Assembly: GCA_001898415.1 (NCBI GenBank)
Contig: MKTU01000021.1
Span: 1 to 64,000, forward strand
Length of the DNA stretch: 64,000 bases
Direction: 5' to 3'
Origin: Rhodanobacter sp. 67-28
GTDB lineage: Bacteria > Pseudomonadota > Gammaproteobacteria > Xanthomonadales > Rhodanobacteraceae
In this document: positions 23,853 to 31,383 of the stretch, piece after piece
Position numbering within the stretch: position 1 is the first letter of the stretch
How the letters are laid out: each line of letters opens with the position of its first letter
The notes under the pieces: model-generated
Told to the model about the DNA's origin: nothing
Databases searched by the model: none
What the model saw: only the letters and a program-made list of their open reading frames with translations
Translations under genes and position numbers: made by a program

Positions 23853-24116
23853 TCAGCGCGGTGGCGCGGCGACGACAGCTTCCATCGCCGCAGTCCGAAT
23901 CAGCCCCTGAGCGATGCCCAGACTGTGGATGGCATCCACCTCGCGGATCCGCCTAGCCAGTGCTCGCACGCGGCCGTTGCGTAGCACGCCCGTCGTGCGG
24001 AACTCGAGCATTTCCTCGCAGCATTCCCGCAGGTGCTCGCCGGCGTATCGCTCGGCATCCGCCATCACGACGAGATTGCGGGCAACGATGGGTGAAACGA
24101 AACGGTCGGCATCCAT
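23853..24116 (-). CDS. Small hypothetical protein
   Basis: Protein of 87 aa, charged and helical (AERYAGEHLRECCEEMLEF, VRALARRIREVDAIHSLGI). Not recognised; no metal or membrane motif beyond one CC pair. It follows the 74-aa gene by 7 bp and precedes the TIM-barrel gene on the same strand. Confidence 0.55.
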   Translation of the reverse strand: MDADRFVSPIVARNLVVMADAERYAGEHLRECCEEMLEFRTTGVLRNGRVRALARRIREVDAIHSLGIAQGLIRTAAMEAVVAAPPR

Positions 24117-24123
24117 GGCTACG

Positions 24124-24348
24124 TCACTCCACCTGGTTCGCCGTGCTGTCGAGAATCGAGCATCCCTTCGGCGACACGCCCGGATCCAGGAGCATGACGG
24201 CGCACTCCCCGACCGTGGTCAGATCCGCGTTGAGGTAGGTCTCGGCCTCCTCCTGACCCAGATCGTCGGCGATGGCGCGGTCGTGGGCCGCGCGGCGGAA
24301 GCCGGCTTCGTCGTCCACGATGATGGCGATGGTGACTTCGACCTGCAT
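24124..24348 (-). CDS. Small hypothetical protein
   Basis: Protein of 74 aa from the ATG at 24348 (the frame opens earlier but would overlap the upstream membrane protein gene). It starts MQVEVTIAIIVDDEAGFRRA and has an acidic helical middle with GQEEAETYLNADLTTVGEC. It looks like a compact alpha/beta protein. Not recognised. Confidence 0.55.
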   Translation of the reverse strand: MQVEVTIAIIVDDEAGFRRAAHDRAIADDLGQEEAETYLNADLTTVGECAVMLLDPGVSPKGCSILDSTANQVE

Positions 24349-24409
24349 GGTGGGATCCTTGATCGGCGTGGTGTGGCGGTAGTCTCGCGCGATCGTTCGG
24401 CCGGCAAAG

Positions 24410-24784
24410 TTACCGCTGCTCCTGCGTCCCACGGCGCGATCGCATCGCTTCGATCTCGCTCACCGGTAGGCCCAACTCGCGGGAAAGCATCGCATTCTGC
24501 TCGCCGCGTGGCGCAGCATCGAAACGGATCTGCTCGACTTGCCGGGCGACCATCCTGTAGAGGAACCACAAGCCCACCACGACGCCGAGGAGGCCGCCCA
24601 CGATGAGAAATCCCGGCCCGATGAGCGGCTCGACCCCCGGGAGCTGCGCGACGGGGGCGAGCGCTGATGAAGCGCCGATTACCACTCCGTAAGTGCCGAA
24701 GACCACGTAACCCACAGTGACGATGAGCGCGAGCCGGTTGAACTTCCAGAGCGTGCGGATGGCGGTGGTGATCAGTGTGGACAT
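24410..24784 (-). CDS. Small membrane protein
   Basis: Protein of 124 aa with two membrane spans (LALIVTVGYVVFGTYGVVIG and FLIVGGLLGVVVGLWFLYRM) and a positively charged, Arg-rich C-terminus facing the cytoplasm. Not recognised. A GGAGGTTCACC sequence precedes the ATG at 24784. Confidence 0.6.
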   Translation of the reverse strand: MSTLITTAIRTLWKFNRLALIVTVGYVVFGTYGVVIGASSALAPVAQLPGVEPLIGPGFLIVGGLLGVVVGLWFLYRMVARQVEQIRFDAAPRGEQNAMLSRELGLPVSEIEAMRSRRGTQEQR

Positions 24785-24893
24785 GGTGAACCTCCTTGGT
24801 AGTCGATCTCAGCTGGACGGTAGTGACCGCCGATCTCGCAAATTGAGACGCGTCACGGGGACTGCGGGGGACGCGGGTCCGGAGCCCGCGCGC

Positions 24894-25043
24894 TCAATGA
24901 TGAACGGCCCGGATTCCGCAGAGGATTGCCACAACGGCATTCGTCGCCGGCAGTGCGATCCACCAGCCCGTTGGATGGGACGACACGGAGACGACGACCG
25001 CGGCGAGATTGAACAGCGAGGCGAACGTGTAGTAGTTGAACAC
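24894..25043 (-). CDS. 49-residue membrane protein, GTG start, coupled to DUF2786 gene
   Basis: A 49-codon frame starts with GTG at 25043, only 2 bp after the stop of the upstream gene, with AGGAGT placed eight bases before it inside the end of that gene. The product has two hydrophobic stretches (YTFASLFNLAAVVVSVS and WIALPATNAVVAILCGI) split by a short polar turn. The tight spacing and ribosome site make it likely real in spite of its size. Function unknown. Confidence 0.55.
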   Translation of the reverse strand: MFNYYTFASLFNLAAVVVSVSSHPTGWWIALPATNAVVAILCGIRAVHH

Positions 25044-25045
25044 TC

Positions 25046-25615
25046 TCAGGACTCCTTTCCGTGGCCGGCGGTTTCGGCGATGGCGCGCCGGATCGGTGTG
25101 GGATTGATCGTGCCCATGCGCTTGGCGAGTCGCACCCGTTCCTCGATATCCTCGGGCCCAAGTGCCGCGACGGGGTCGGGTGGCAACTCGGCAGGAAAAA
25201 GACCGTTGACCTGTACGAATGCACTGAACGTGCAGTCGAGCTCCCTGGCCAACGCTTCGCGAGTTACCGCATATGCGAACGTCACCTGCGCCTTCTGGCA
25301 TGGCGTCAAGCGCACAGCGAGGCAGTTTCGGCGCCGTGCGACCGAGTACGTCGTCACAACGGTGACGCCCGTCACCATGGAGACGACTTGTCGGAGCAGG
25401 CGGTTCTCGAACCGGTTCACGACCCCGAACTCAACGAACTTCGCCTCTGCGCCGTCGATTTCGGCCAGGTCTTTGATCGACAAGCCGTGACGGCGCAGAA
25501 GCGTGGCGAGGTGTGCTTGTGCGGTTTCGCGCTCGCCGTCGCATCCGCTTTCGGCGAGGGCGAGGATTTTCTTCAGTCGCCTGATGATGGCGTCCTCTAC
25601 GGTCGCTTCAGACAT
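25046..25615 (-). CDS. DUF2786-domain protein
   Basis: Protein of 189 aa with an N-terminal DUF2786 pattern (IIRRLKKILALAESGCDGER, then ETAQAHLATLLRRHGLSIKD), a short helical domain found in many plasmid and phage proteins. The middle (VVTTYSVARRRNCLAVRLTP, ALARELDCTFSAFVQVNG) resembles the usual C-terminal partner region in which the protein is compared with DNA-binding or protease-like folds, but no catalytic set is clear. It precedes the 49-residue membrane protein gene. Confidence 0.68.
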   Translation of the reverse strand: MSEATVEDAIIRRLKKILALAESGCDGERETAQAHLATLLRRHGLSIKDLAEIDGAEAKFVEFGVVNRFENRLLRQVVSMVTGVTVVTTYSVARRRNCLAVRLTPCQKAQVTFAYAVTREALARELDCTFSAFVQVNGLFPAELPPDPVAALGPEDIEERVRLAKRMGTINPTPIRRAIAETAGHGKES

Positions 25616-25618
25616 GGC

Positions 25619-25795
25619 TCACCGTGGCACGCGGACGCTGGAATGGCGAAGCGCTTGCTCTCGGGCTAGCGACTCGGCTTCCTCGACCACTCCACCTGCA
25701 ATCGCCGATAGAGCAGGGCGGCACATGTGGGAGTTGCCTGGGGCCGGCGCGGCCATCGCAAGCTGGTCAGTGGCGAGGGGTAGCGGGGAAGTCAT
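25619..25795 (-). CDS. Possible 58-residue protein
   Basis: An ATG at 25795 (CAGGATGTCACGATG context) opens 58 codons that stop 3 bp before the DUF2786 gene start. The sequence (TSPLPLATDQLAMAAPAPG, IAGGVVEEAESLAREQALR) has no recognised family. Support is only the coding-like position and spacing. Confidence 0.35.
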   Translation of the reverse strand: MTSPLPLATDQLAMAAPAPGNSHMCRPALSAIAGGVVEEAESLAREQALRHSSVRVPR

Positions 25796-25975
25796 CGTGA
25801 CATCCTGTCTGGAAACGGGCGGAACGCGGTTCGGCATCAACGATACTGGTCGCTGCCGTCGCCGGACAGACGAAATCGCCCAGTTTCCGGGCTAGTTTCG
25901 CCGCAATAGTGTTAGCCATAACGCTGGCCTTCAGATGGTCTTCGGCCTGTGCCTGATCGCCTTACCGTAGCCCGT

Positions 25976-26158
25976 CTAGACGATCTTGCCGGCGCGTGTC
26001 AGTGCCTGGAGGCGGCGATCGCACAAGCGTTCCGGGCAGATGCGCCTCCGCGCGGCGCGCACCGACTCAAGGATCACCGCGAATTTCGGTACGTCGCCGC
26101 GATTGAGTCGGTCGAGGATGGCGGTGTCGTTGCTCTCGTTGCTGTGGGGTGGTGGCAA
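25976..26158 (-). CDS. Weak small ORF in an otherwise empty stretch
   Basis: Between 25796 and 26184 the only coding-like frame is this one, with a TTG start at 26158 and no clear ribosome site. Its end (RGDVPKFAVILESVRAARRR and ICPERLCDRRLQAL) reads like protein. It may be real with an unseen start or the remnant of a longer gene. Confidence 0.25.
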   Translation of the reverse strand: MPPPHSNESNDTAILDRLNRGDVPKFAVILESVRAARRRICPERLCDRRLQALTRAGKIV

Positions 26159-26184
26159 GGCGGGGGGCCGGTGTGCTGGCCGAA

Positions 26185-26553
26185 CTACGGGGCACCGTCC
26201 GCGGCCGCTTCTTCGTTCAGCGCGTCGATGGCATCCTGCGGCACGCGGTAGCCCAGCGCACGGAGATTGCAGAGGCGCTTGGCGCAAGCCGTCGCGTCAG
26301 GGTCGTCGAAGGTCTCGCCGGCGTGCGGCAGGTCGATCGGCTCGCGGGGAGCCTGGTCGACGCGCGACTGGACTTCGGCCGAGCGCCGGACGAACGCGTC
26401 GATGTTGCCCTCATCGAACGCGACGGGCGGGGGAAGGGGCGGCTCGAACACGAAACGCTGGCGCGCGACGTGCGTGACGAATCCGCCACCGATGCCCGCG
26501 TACACATAGACGTCGCAGGCGTATTGGTTACTGGAGAAGCGGCAGTAGGACAT
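26185..26553 (-). CDS. Conserved plasmid/phage-type hypothetical protein (MSYCRFSS family)
   Basis: Protein of 122 aa that begins MSYCRFSSNQYACDVYVYAG, a start typical of a small family common in phages and plasmids (MSYCRFSSxxxxCDVYVY). The rest has FEPPLPPPVAFDEGNIDAF and a C-terminal part with two Cys (ACAKRLCNLRALGY). Function unknown in the family. It lies 14 bp after the papain-fold protein gene. Confidence 0.72.
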   Translation of the reverse strand: MSYCRFSSNQYACDVYVYAGIGGGFVTHVARQRFVFEPPLPPPVAFDEGNIDAFVRRSAEVQSRVDQAPREPIDLPHAGETFDDPDATACAKRLCNLRALGYRVPQDAIDALNEEAAADGAP

Positions 26554-26567
26554 GGTCGAGGTGTCCC

Positions 26568-27314
26568 TTAGGCGGGGCTGGCTTCGGTGGCCAGGTCTAC
26601 GACGGCGCGATCCACGGCTTCGATCTCCTCCGCGCCGCAGTCGTTGCAAGTCACACCGCCGTCGTAGAGGGTCGCCATCACCCATTTTTGAGATGCAACG
26701 TCCCACGCGGCCGGGCCATCGGCCGTGATGTTCGAGCTGCCGCAGCGCGGGCAGCACTTCTGGACGGGCGTGGCAATCGTGGCTTCGCGGAGGTTCATGG
26801 GACGACTCTCGCTGACGGGTAGATGCGTTGAGTTTGAATCGCCGGCGAAGGAGGAAAAGTCTGCCGAACTTCCGTGCAGGCCATCGCTCGTGGCGAGCAG
26901 GGAGTCGACGTCTTGAGCGGACGCGTCGACCGTTGCCTGGTGGCCCGGTCGGTACTCGGCGGCCGCCCGCGGGAAGGGCACCCATCGGATTGGCGGATGG
27001 CCGAACTGATCGGCGGTGATGTCGGCGACGCCCCGCTCGCCGCCGGGCAGCTCGATCTCGACCCAGTAGTGGCCGCGCAAGGTGCCGTCCACGTCGAGGC
27101 ATCCGCCGTCCTGATGGCCGTCGCCGCCGCGGATGGTGGCCCTGGCGTCGACGATCCATCGGGTCACCATCGCGCGAACCAGCCAGGAAGCGAAAAGGCA
27201 GGTCCCTTGGGTGTCGTTGTTTCCGAAAGCGCCGCGCAGGGCGAGCGTGAAGGTGCGGCGGGCCAGCAACAGTACCTCGGGGACGGTTGGAGACTGCGGA
27301 TCGTCAGTGGACAC
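26568..27314 (-). CDS. Papain/transglutaminase-fold protein with C-terminal zinc ribbon
   Basis: Protein of 248 aa. The N-terminal half shows a Cys-His-Asp arrangement typical of papain- or transglutaminase-fold proteins: Cys in DTQGTCLFASWLVRAMV, His in RGHYWVEIELPGGERG, and Asp in VADITADQFGHPPIRW. The C-terminal 75 residues carry a zinc ribbon (KCCPRCGSSNITADG ... GVTCNDCGAEE). An internal ATG at 26798 starts the ribbon part, so the frame might be a fusion of two small genes or allow a second product. Peptidase or amidase activity is possible but unproven. Confidence 0.6.
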   Translation of the reverse strand: MSTDDPQSPTVPEVLLLARRTFTLALRGAFGNNDTQGTCLFASWLVRAMVTRWIVDARATIRGGDGHQDGGCLDVDGTLRGHYWVEIELPGGERGVADITADQFGHPPIRWVPFPRAAAEYRPGHQATVDASAQDVDSLLATSDGLHGSSADFSSFAGDSNSTHLPVSESRPMNLREATIATPVQKCCPRCGSSNITADGPAAWDVASQKWVMATLYDGGVTCNDCGAEEIEAVDRAVVDLATEASPA

Positions 27315-27324
27315 TGGCGCTTGC

Positions 27325-27789
27325 TCAACCGTCCGCGCCCTGGCGCTTGGCCAGGGCGGCGGCGGCGCCGGTCAACGCGGCGTCGCTCTTCTCGGCGCGG
27401 CGCCAGCCCTGTGGCGACCCGCCATACACCTCGCCGTTTTCCAGGTCGACCGCCACCCATTTTTCGGGAACACGCGTGGTAATTGCCAGCTTCGTCGTCC
27501 GGTCGTGCTGGGGGAGCTGCCGGCCATCGAGCAGCGTGCGCACGTCGGTGGCCACCTTCCAATGGAGATGCCCCTCCCGGACGATCTTGCCATCCCGCGC
27601 GAACGTCCTGAGCGCGACGGCGGCCAGGGACGTGGCACGGAGCGGATTGCGCGGGGAGATCGTCCGGTGAAGCACCTCGGCCACGTCGGCACGACGGAAG
27701 CGCGCAAGCCGCTGGTCGAGGAAGGTGGCGACGAGGCGTTGCTGCTTGCCGGTCAGGTTCACGGACGTCTCCTGTGTCGATGGCTCCAT
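27325..27789 (-). CDS. Hypothetical protein, wHTH-like
   Basis: Protein of 154 aa from the ATG at 27789. The first half (LTGKQQRLVATFLDQRLARF, RRADVAEVLHRTISPRNPLR) suggests a winged-helix-like fold; the second half has VPEKWVAVDLENGEVYGGSP followed by an Ala-rich tail. Not recognised. It lies 10 bp before the papain-fold gene and just downstream of the 22-bp inverted repeat at 27850-27912. Confidence 0.5.
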   Translation of the reverse strand: MEPSTQETSVNLTGKQQRLVATFLDQRLARFRRADVAEVLHRTISPRNPLRATSLAAVALRTFARDGKIVREGHLHWKVATDVRTLLDGRQLPQHDRTTKLAITTRVPEKWVAVDLENGEVYGGSPQGWRRAEKSDAALTGAAAALAKRQGADG

Positions 27790-27849
27790 CGTAGCGGTCG
27801 GACCTCGCCGGGGGACGGGCGAAACTGGCCCTTTGCTAACGTCGTTTCT

Positions 27850-27912
27850 CGGCGTAGTGCTGCGCGGCGGCAGCATGCCTGATGGACACCGCCGCCGCGC
27901 AGCACTACGCCG
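27850..27912. repeat. Perfect 22-bp inverted repeat with 19-nt loop
   Basis: Bases 27850-27871 and 27891-27912 are exact reverse complements (left arm begins CGGCGTAGTGCTGCGC). The right arm covers the stop codon of the 209-aa gene at 27905, so the hairpin forms at the 3' end of its mRNA. There is no T-run on either side. It may be a terminator, an mRNA-stabilising hairpin or a folded single-strand DNA site. Confidence 0.7.
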
Positions 27913-28534
27913 CCAGCTTTCGCACGTCACCCACGAGGTTGGTCAGGGTACCGACGAGGCACACAGCTTGCGGGCCTGGCATGTTGGCGAGGTTCTCCCG
28001 AACGATGGCCACGACTTCGGCGTTGATCCGCCCCACAGCTACCTCATCTGCCGAGACGCGCGCTTCGGCGGTGCCGAACTGGAACGTCAGGGTGATGTTC
28101 GCGTCGGACTCGTCGTCGCACCAGTCCGGTGTCGACGCGTCGAAGGTCACGCTGAGGCAGTCCCCGGTCGCGTAGGCATGCAGGTTTCCGTTGCTCTGCT
28201 CGTTGAACGCACTGAAGCGGGCGAGAACCGTGAGCCCAAGAGCGGCGGCTATCGGCCCGAACAGGTCAACGCTATCGCGGTCGACCTGATCCAGGCTCAG
28301 CGTCAGGCCGCAGACGTCCGGGTGGCGATGGAACAACGCGGCGATATAGCACTCTGGCGCGAAGTCGTCGTCCCGAAGGAACTCGGGCAGCTCGCCGGGC
28401 GCGAGTGCGTCGAAGGCATCGGCCGCGGCGGTCGTTCCTTGCACCACGAAATGCACGGCGGCCCAGATATGGGCCCATTGGGCGGAGGTTAGGCCGTAGG
28501 TCTCAACGGCCTCGATGGTATTGGGTTCGGACAT
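27905..28534 (-). CDS. Hypothetical protein, paralogue of the 49022 gene
   Basis: Protein of 209 aa. The start (TYGLTSAQWAHIWAAVHFVV) and the later ITLTFQFGTAEARVSADEVA with INAEVVAIVRENLANMPGP correspond part by part to the protein at 49022 (LTPARWNAVLTAVFHVLTGG; VRLRFQFGSLESRQRLEATE). The middle has a probable beta domain (GDCLSVTFDASTPDWCDDES). The family is not named. The gene ends in the 22-bp inverted repeat. Confidence 0.62.
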   Translation of the reverse strand: MSEPNTIEAVETYGLTSAQWAHIWAAVHFVVQGTTAAADAFDALAPGELPEFLRDDDFAPECYIAALFHRHPDVCGLTLSLDQVDRDSVDLFGPIAAALGLTVLARFSAFNEQSNGNLHAYATGDCLSVTFDASTPDWCDDESDANITLTFQFGTAEARVSADEVAVGRINAEVVAIVRENLANMPGPQAVCLVGTLTNLVGDVRKLAA

Positions 28535-28592
28535 GGAAGGTCTCAGGTCGGGAGTGGAAGGCGAAGGCGAGGGGGTTCTTCTGGCTACCGCG

Positions 28593-29105
28593 TCATTGCG
28601 GCGTCGGTACCGGCGGCTCGTCGTTGGAGCGCCAGCGGAGCGTGCCGTAGCCGTGGTTCGAGTAGGCGTAGACCAGCACTGACTCGGTAATCTGATCGAG
28701 CAGGTCGGCGTCGATGCCCGCGCGCCGGGCGAGCCACGCCACGTAACCTTCGTGATCCTCGATGGCTTCCAGCACGGCTGTCGTGCCCGGGTCGGACGCG
28801 AAATGGCGGCACTGGTTGTCGATGGCCATATCCCATTCCCCGGTCTCCGTCGGGGGGTACAGGACGGTCCCGTCCAGCAGCGTGATGGCGAGGCCGTCGA
28901 TGCTGGTGACATAGCCACCCTCGTCGTCGTAGTGGGCCTCCGAGTCCCACGAGGCGCTTGCGGCCGTCGGAAAGGCGGCGTCGACCAGCGCCTGGATGGC
29001 GATGGCCAGCTCGTCGGTGATTTGCCCGTGGAGGCCGACCACGGCGGCCAGCCGCGCGCGTGGCTCCAGCGTGTTGAAGGCTTGCGTGAGAGTGGGATCG
29101 AGCAT
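28593..29105 (-). CDS. Hypothetical protein
   Basis: Protein of 170 aa from the ATG at 29105, which lies within the expected distance of GGAGACTGCC. Acidic and soluble (EAHYDDEGGYVTSIDGLAIT, YPPTETGEWDMAIDNQCRHF, EDHEGYVAWLARRAGIDADL). No motif is recognised. It lies 22 bp downstream of the TIM-barrel gene and 58 bp upstream of the 209-aa paralogue gene. Confidence 0.58.
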   Translation of the reverse strand: MLDPTLTQAFNTLEPRARLAAVVGLHGQITDELAIAIQALVDAAFPTAASASWDSEAHYDDEGGYVTSIDGLAITLLDGTVLYPPTETGEWDMAIDNQCRHFASDPGTTAVLEAIEDHEGYVAWLARRAGIDADLLDQITESVLVYAYSNHGYGTLRWRSNDEPPVPTPQ

Positions 29106-29127
29106 GGCAGTCTCCTTCGTTGGTGGG

Positions 29128-29871
29128 TCAGTGGTGGCGCAACTGATTGCCTTCGCTGAACACGACGGCATCCGGGTTGATGGCGTCCCGCAGCGACCAC
29201 CACCAGGGTTCATCGCTCAGGAGATCGTGGGAGTCGCGTCGTCCGTCATTCGCCGAGACGTGGACTTCGAGGGTCGTCGGGGAAGCGAGCAGGGCTCGCA
29301 CCAGGTCATCGCAGCGGCCCTCATGGCGCGCAACGATGTGCAGATGCGAGAGGTCGATGGCCAGCGGCACGCCGGCGAGAAGCACACGCTCGTAGTCGGC
29401 CCAGCAGTCCATGAGCTGGCCACGTCCGGTATCGGGGTACAGCCCCTCCACCCCGACAGGACAGGGGAAAACGTCCTGCAGGCGGCGGATGTTGTCGATC
29501 ATCTGCGTCAGCGTCGCGTTGGCGCGATAGCCGGCGTGGAGCGTGTAGGTTGGCGAACCAAGGCGCGCACACACGTCGGCGACGAGCTTGAACAGTGGCG
29601 CTGCGGCAGTGGGGTCGGACGACGCATCGAACACACGCAGGCGCGGCAGCACCCGGAGGTTTGCATGGGGCCGAAAGCGCGTGTCCGGCCAGCGCTCGCG
29701 CAGCGAGTCGCACTGGGCAGCATCGACCTGCCCGCGACTCTGCGGGCACAACTGCACATGCGCGTGATCGAGGCGTCCGAACAATGGCTCCTCGATGCCA
29801 GCGACAATGCGCTCAATGGCTTCGGTCAGAGGAAGACCGGGTAGCGTCGCCGTGGCCGCGCAGATGTGCAT
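29128..29871 (-). CDS. TIM-barrel protein, sugar isomerase/AP endonuclease-like
   Basis: Protein of 247 aa with a pattern typical of xylose-isomerase-like TIM barrels: PTYTLHAGYRANATLTQMID, VEGLYPDTGRGQLMDCW, VPLAIDLSHLHIVAR and TLEVHVSANDGRRDSHDLL, where His, Glu, Asp and His could be metal ligands (HAG, VEG, DLSHLH, HVSAND). A metal-dependent endonuclease- or isomerase-like activity is plausible. No close family can be named. The ATG at 29871 is preceded by GGGATCACCT; the frame opening 36 bp earlier is less likely. The gap 29872-30145 holds no gene. Confidence 0.58.
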   Translation of the reverse strand: MHICAATATLPGLPLTEAIERIVAGIEEPLFGRLDHAHVQLCPQSRGQVDAAQCDSLRERWPDTRFRPHANLRVLPRLRVFDASSDPTAAAPLFKLVADVCARLGSPTYTLHAGYRANATLTQMIDNIRRLQDVFPCPVGVEGLYPDTGRGQLMDCWADYERVLLAGVPLAIDLSHLHIVARHEGRCDDLVRALLASPTTLEVHVSANDGRRDSHDLLSDEPWWWSLRDAINPDAVVFSEGNQLRHH

Positions 29872-30122
29872 AGGTGATCCCGTCGAGTGATGCTCGGAGC
29901 ATCTCAAGCGTGCGTGAGACGAAAAAAAGAGGGAGGTTTTGCGCGATCGTTCGCATCATCATCTTCGATAGCGGCCTCAGCGCACCGACTCAATGTTTGC
30001 GGTCGTGATCGGACGCAGTTTCGTCTTTGGCCTTGGTGATCTCACGGCCAGCGGTGGACGAGAAGGGCCCGCCGAGACGGGCCTGTGCTGGTTAGACGGC
30101 GGCTTTGCGCCCCGGGTACTAC

Positions 30123-30143
30123 GCCGGCGACATTGTCGCCGGC
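30123..30143 (-). terminator. 9-bp-stem hairpin after the 87-aa gene
   Basis: GCCGGCGAC (30123-30131) and GTCGCCGGC (30135-30143) are perfect inverted copies with a 3-nt loop, beginning 2 bp after the stop codon of the minus-strand gene at 30146. No T-run follows, so termination efficiency is uncertain. Confidence 0.4.
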
Positions 30144-30145
30144 AA

Positions 30146-30409
30146 CTATCGCAATGCGATGAGTTCGCCCCCGTCGATTGCGAACTTAGCGATCGTGCGA
30201 CGACCGCCTACGATTGCCCAGACTTCTGCGTCGGGTCGCAGGCTGAGTGTCGATAGCGGACACATCACACCGGTGTAACTGGCACGTGCCGACGTGAAGG
30301 TGGCCACCGCCAGGTCAGCATCCGAGGAGAGTCCGCAGAACGTCAGCCGCCTACCGCCCACGGTGAGATGCGGGCCATGTTTGTCCACGTACGCCTGTAG
30401 CTGGTTCAT
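30146..30409 (-). CDS. Small hypothetical protein
   Basis: Protein of 87 aa from the ATG at 30409, which overlaps the stop of the previous gene (ATGA). Sequence begins MNQLQAYVDKHGPHLTVGGR and ends AKFAIDGGELIALR; probably a small beta-rich fold. Not recognised. A hairpin follows the stop. Confidence 0.55.
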   Translation of the reverse strand: MNQLQAYVDKHGPHLTVGGRRLTFCGLSSDADLAVATFTSARASYTGVMCPLSTLSLRPDAEVWAIVGGRRTIAKFAIDGGELIALR

Positions 30410-30780
30410 GCAGCGGGGTTCCAGTTCGTGGCACGTGCTGCGCTCCACAGTTGACGGACGATATCGGTGACGTCCCGGCTCGCGGCCGCCGCGTCCTCAA
30501 AGGCGACCGCGTGGTGCGTCGCTGCCAGCGTGAAGCGGTGGCAACCTGCATCCGAAGCCGTGCTCACGCTGGCGCCTTCGAGCAGCGCGGCAAGGCCGCG
30601 GCGGGTTCCGTCCCATTTTTGCCAGTTGGGGTCACTGAGCTGGGTGGGGGTGTTGAGCGCGCCGAGGACGCGTCGTACGCAGATGCGCAGCACTACACCG
30701 CGCTTTCGCGGCAAGGCCGCGCGGCAGGTGGCGACGGTGGTGATCAGCTGAGCGAAGGGAGTCGTGGAGTGTTGGATCAT
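30406..30780 (-). CDS. Hypothetical protein
   Basis: Protein of 124 aa from the ATG at 30780. It has an early Arg/Lys-rich helix (AALPRKRGVVLRICVRRVLG) and a later helix (AAASRDVTDIVRQLWSAARA). No known domain. It is coupled to the 87-aa gene by a 4-bp overlap. Upstream, 30781-31008 contains a strong hairpin at 30955-30976 and no convincing gene. Confidence 0.52.
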   Translation of the reverse strand: MIQHSTTPFAQLITTVATCRAALPRKRGVVLRICVRRVLGALNTPTQLSDPNWQKWDGTRRGLAALLEGASVSTASDAGCHRFTLAATHHAVAFEDAAAASRDVTDIVRQLWSAARATNWNPAA

Positions 30781-30954
30781 AAATGGGCGATGCCGTTGGA
30801 AGGACGTCTCCACTCTCGCCCGGGCGGCGAGCCGGCAAAGATGGCGGCGATTCTGCGGAATCACGCCACAGGGTCACTGCCGTCGTCGTCTGCGGACCGG
30901 CGCATGATGTTTGACACGGTGGGCACCCAAGATTGAGGTCGCCTGGCGCAAGAA

Positions 30955-30976
30955 GGCCCGCTGTTGCCAGCGGGCC
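30955..30976 (-). terminator. Strong GC hairpin, terminator candidate for the 91-aa gene
   Basis: GGCCCGCT (30955-30962) pairs with AGCGGGCC (30969-30976) around a short loop. Read on the minus strand the stem is followed by TTCTTG. It lies 32 bp beyond the stop of the minus-strand gene at 31009. Confidence 0.55.
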
Positions 30977-31008
30977 CTCCGTTCGAGTGCCGTTGGTAGG
31001 CCGCGGAC

Positions 31009-31284
31009 TTATCTGGAACAACCTCCGCAACTGCACCAGTTTTGCGGGGTGATCGGGTCGCACGGATTGCTGCTGCCCTGATTTTTGGTGTTGTCGTTGA
31101 CCTCGGCGAAGGCACGGCTGATGAACGGCTGGTACGCCGCCGGCATGGTGATGGTGGTGCTGGTCGTGGTGGTTGCAGGCATCACGGTGGCGTGGCGGGT
31201 CGTAGCGACGCTCGGCATGGCGGCGGCGGCGCCGAGAGCAACGGCGAAGGCGATGGAGGTGGCGCGCAGGAAGCTCTTCTTCAT
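31009..31284 (-). CDS. Small exported Thr-rich, Cys-ended protein
   Basis: Protein of 91 aa with a signal peptide (MKKSFLRATSIAFAVALGAA, cleavage near SVATT), a Thr-rich stretch (MPATTTTSTTITMP), then a short mature part ending with NWCSCGGCSR. Together with an earlier Cys (NPCDP) there are four Cys near the C-terminus, suggesting a disulfide knot or a metal site. It has its own upstream space with the palindrome TTTCGCTCGCGAAA (31339-31352) and its own terminator-like hairpin, so it is probably a single-gene unit. Function unknown. Confidence 0.6.
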   Translation of the reverse strand: MKKSFLRATSIAFAVALGAAAAMPSVATTRHATVMPATTTTSTTITMPAAYQPFISRAFAEVNDNTKNQGSSNPCDPITPQNWCSCGGCSR

Positions 31285-31383
31285 TGGGCATGCTCTGGTT
31301 GACGTCGCGACGTTGCGACGTGATGAGTAAACCTGAGGTTTCGCTCGCGAAAAGTTCTCAAAATATCTGCTTCACCGTTCGGC

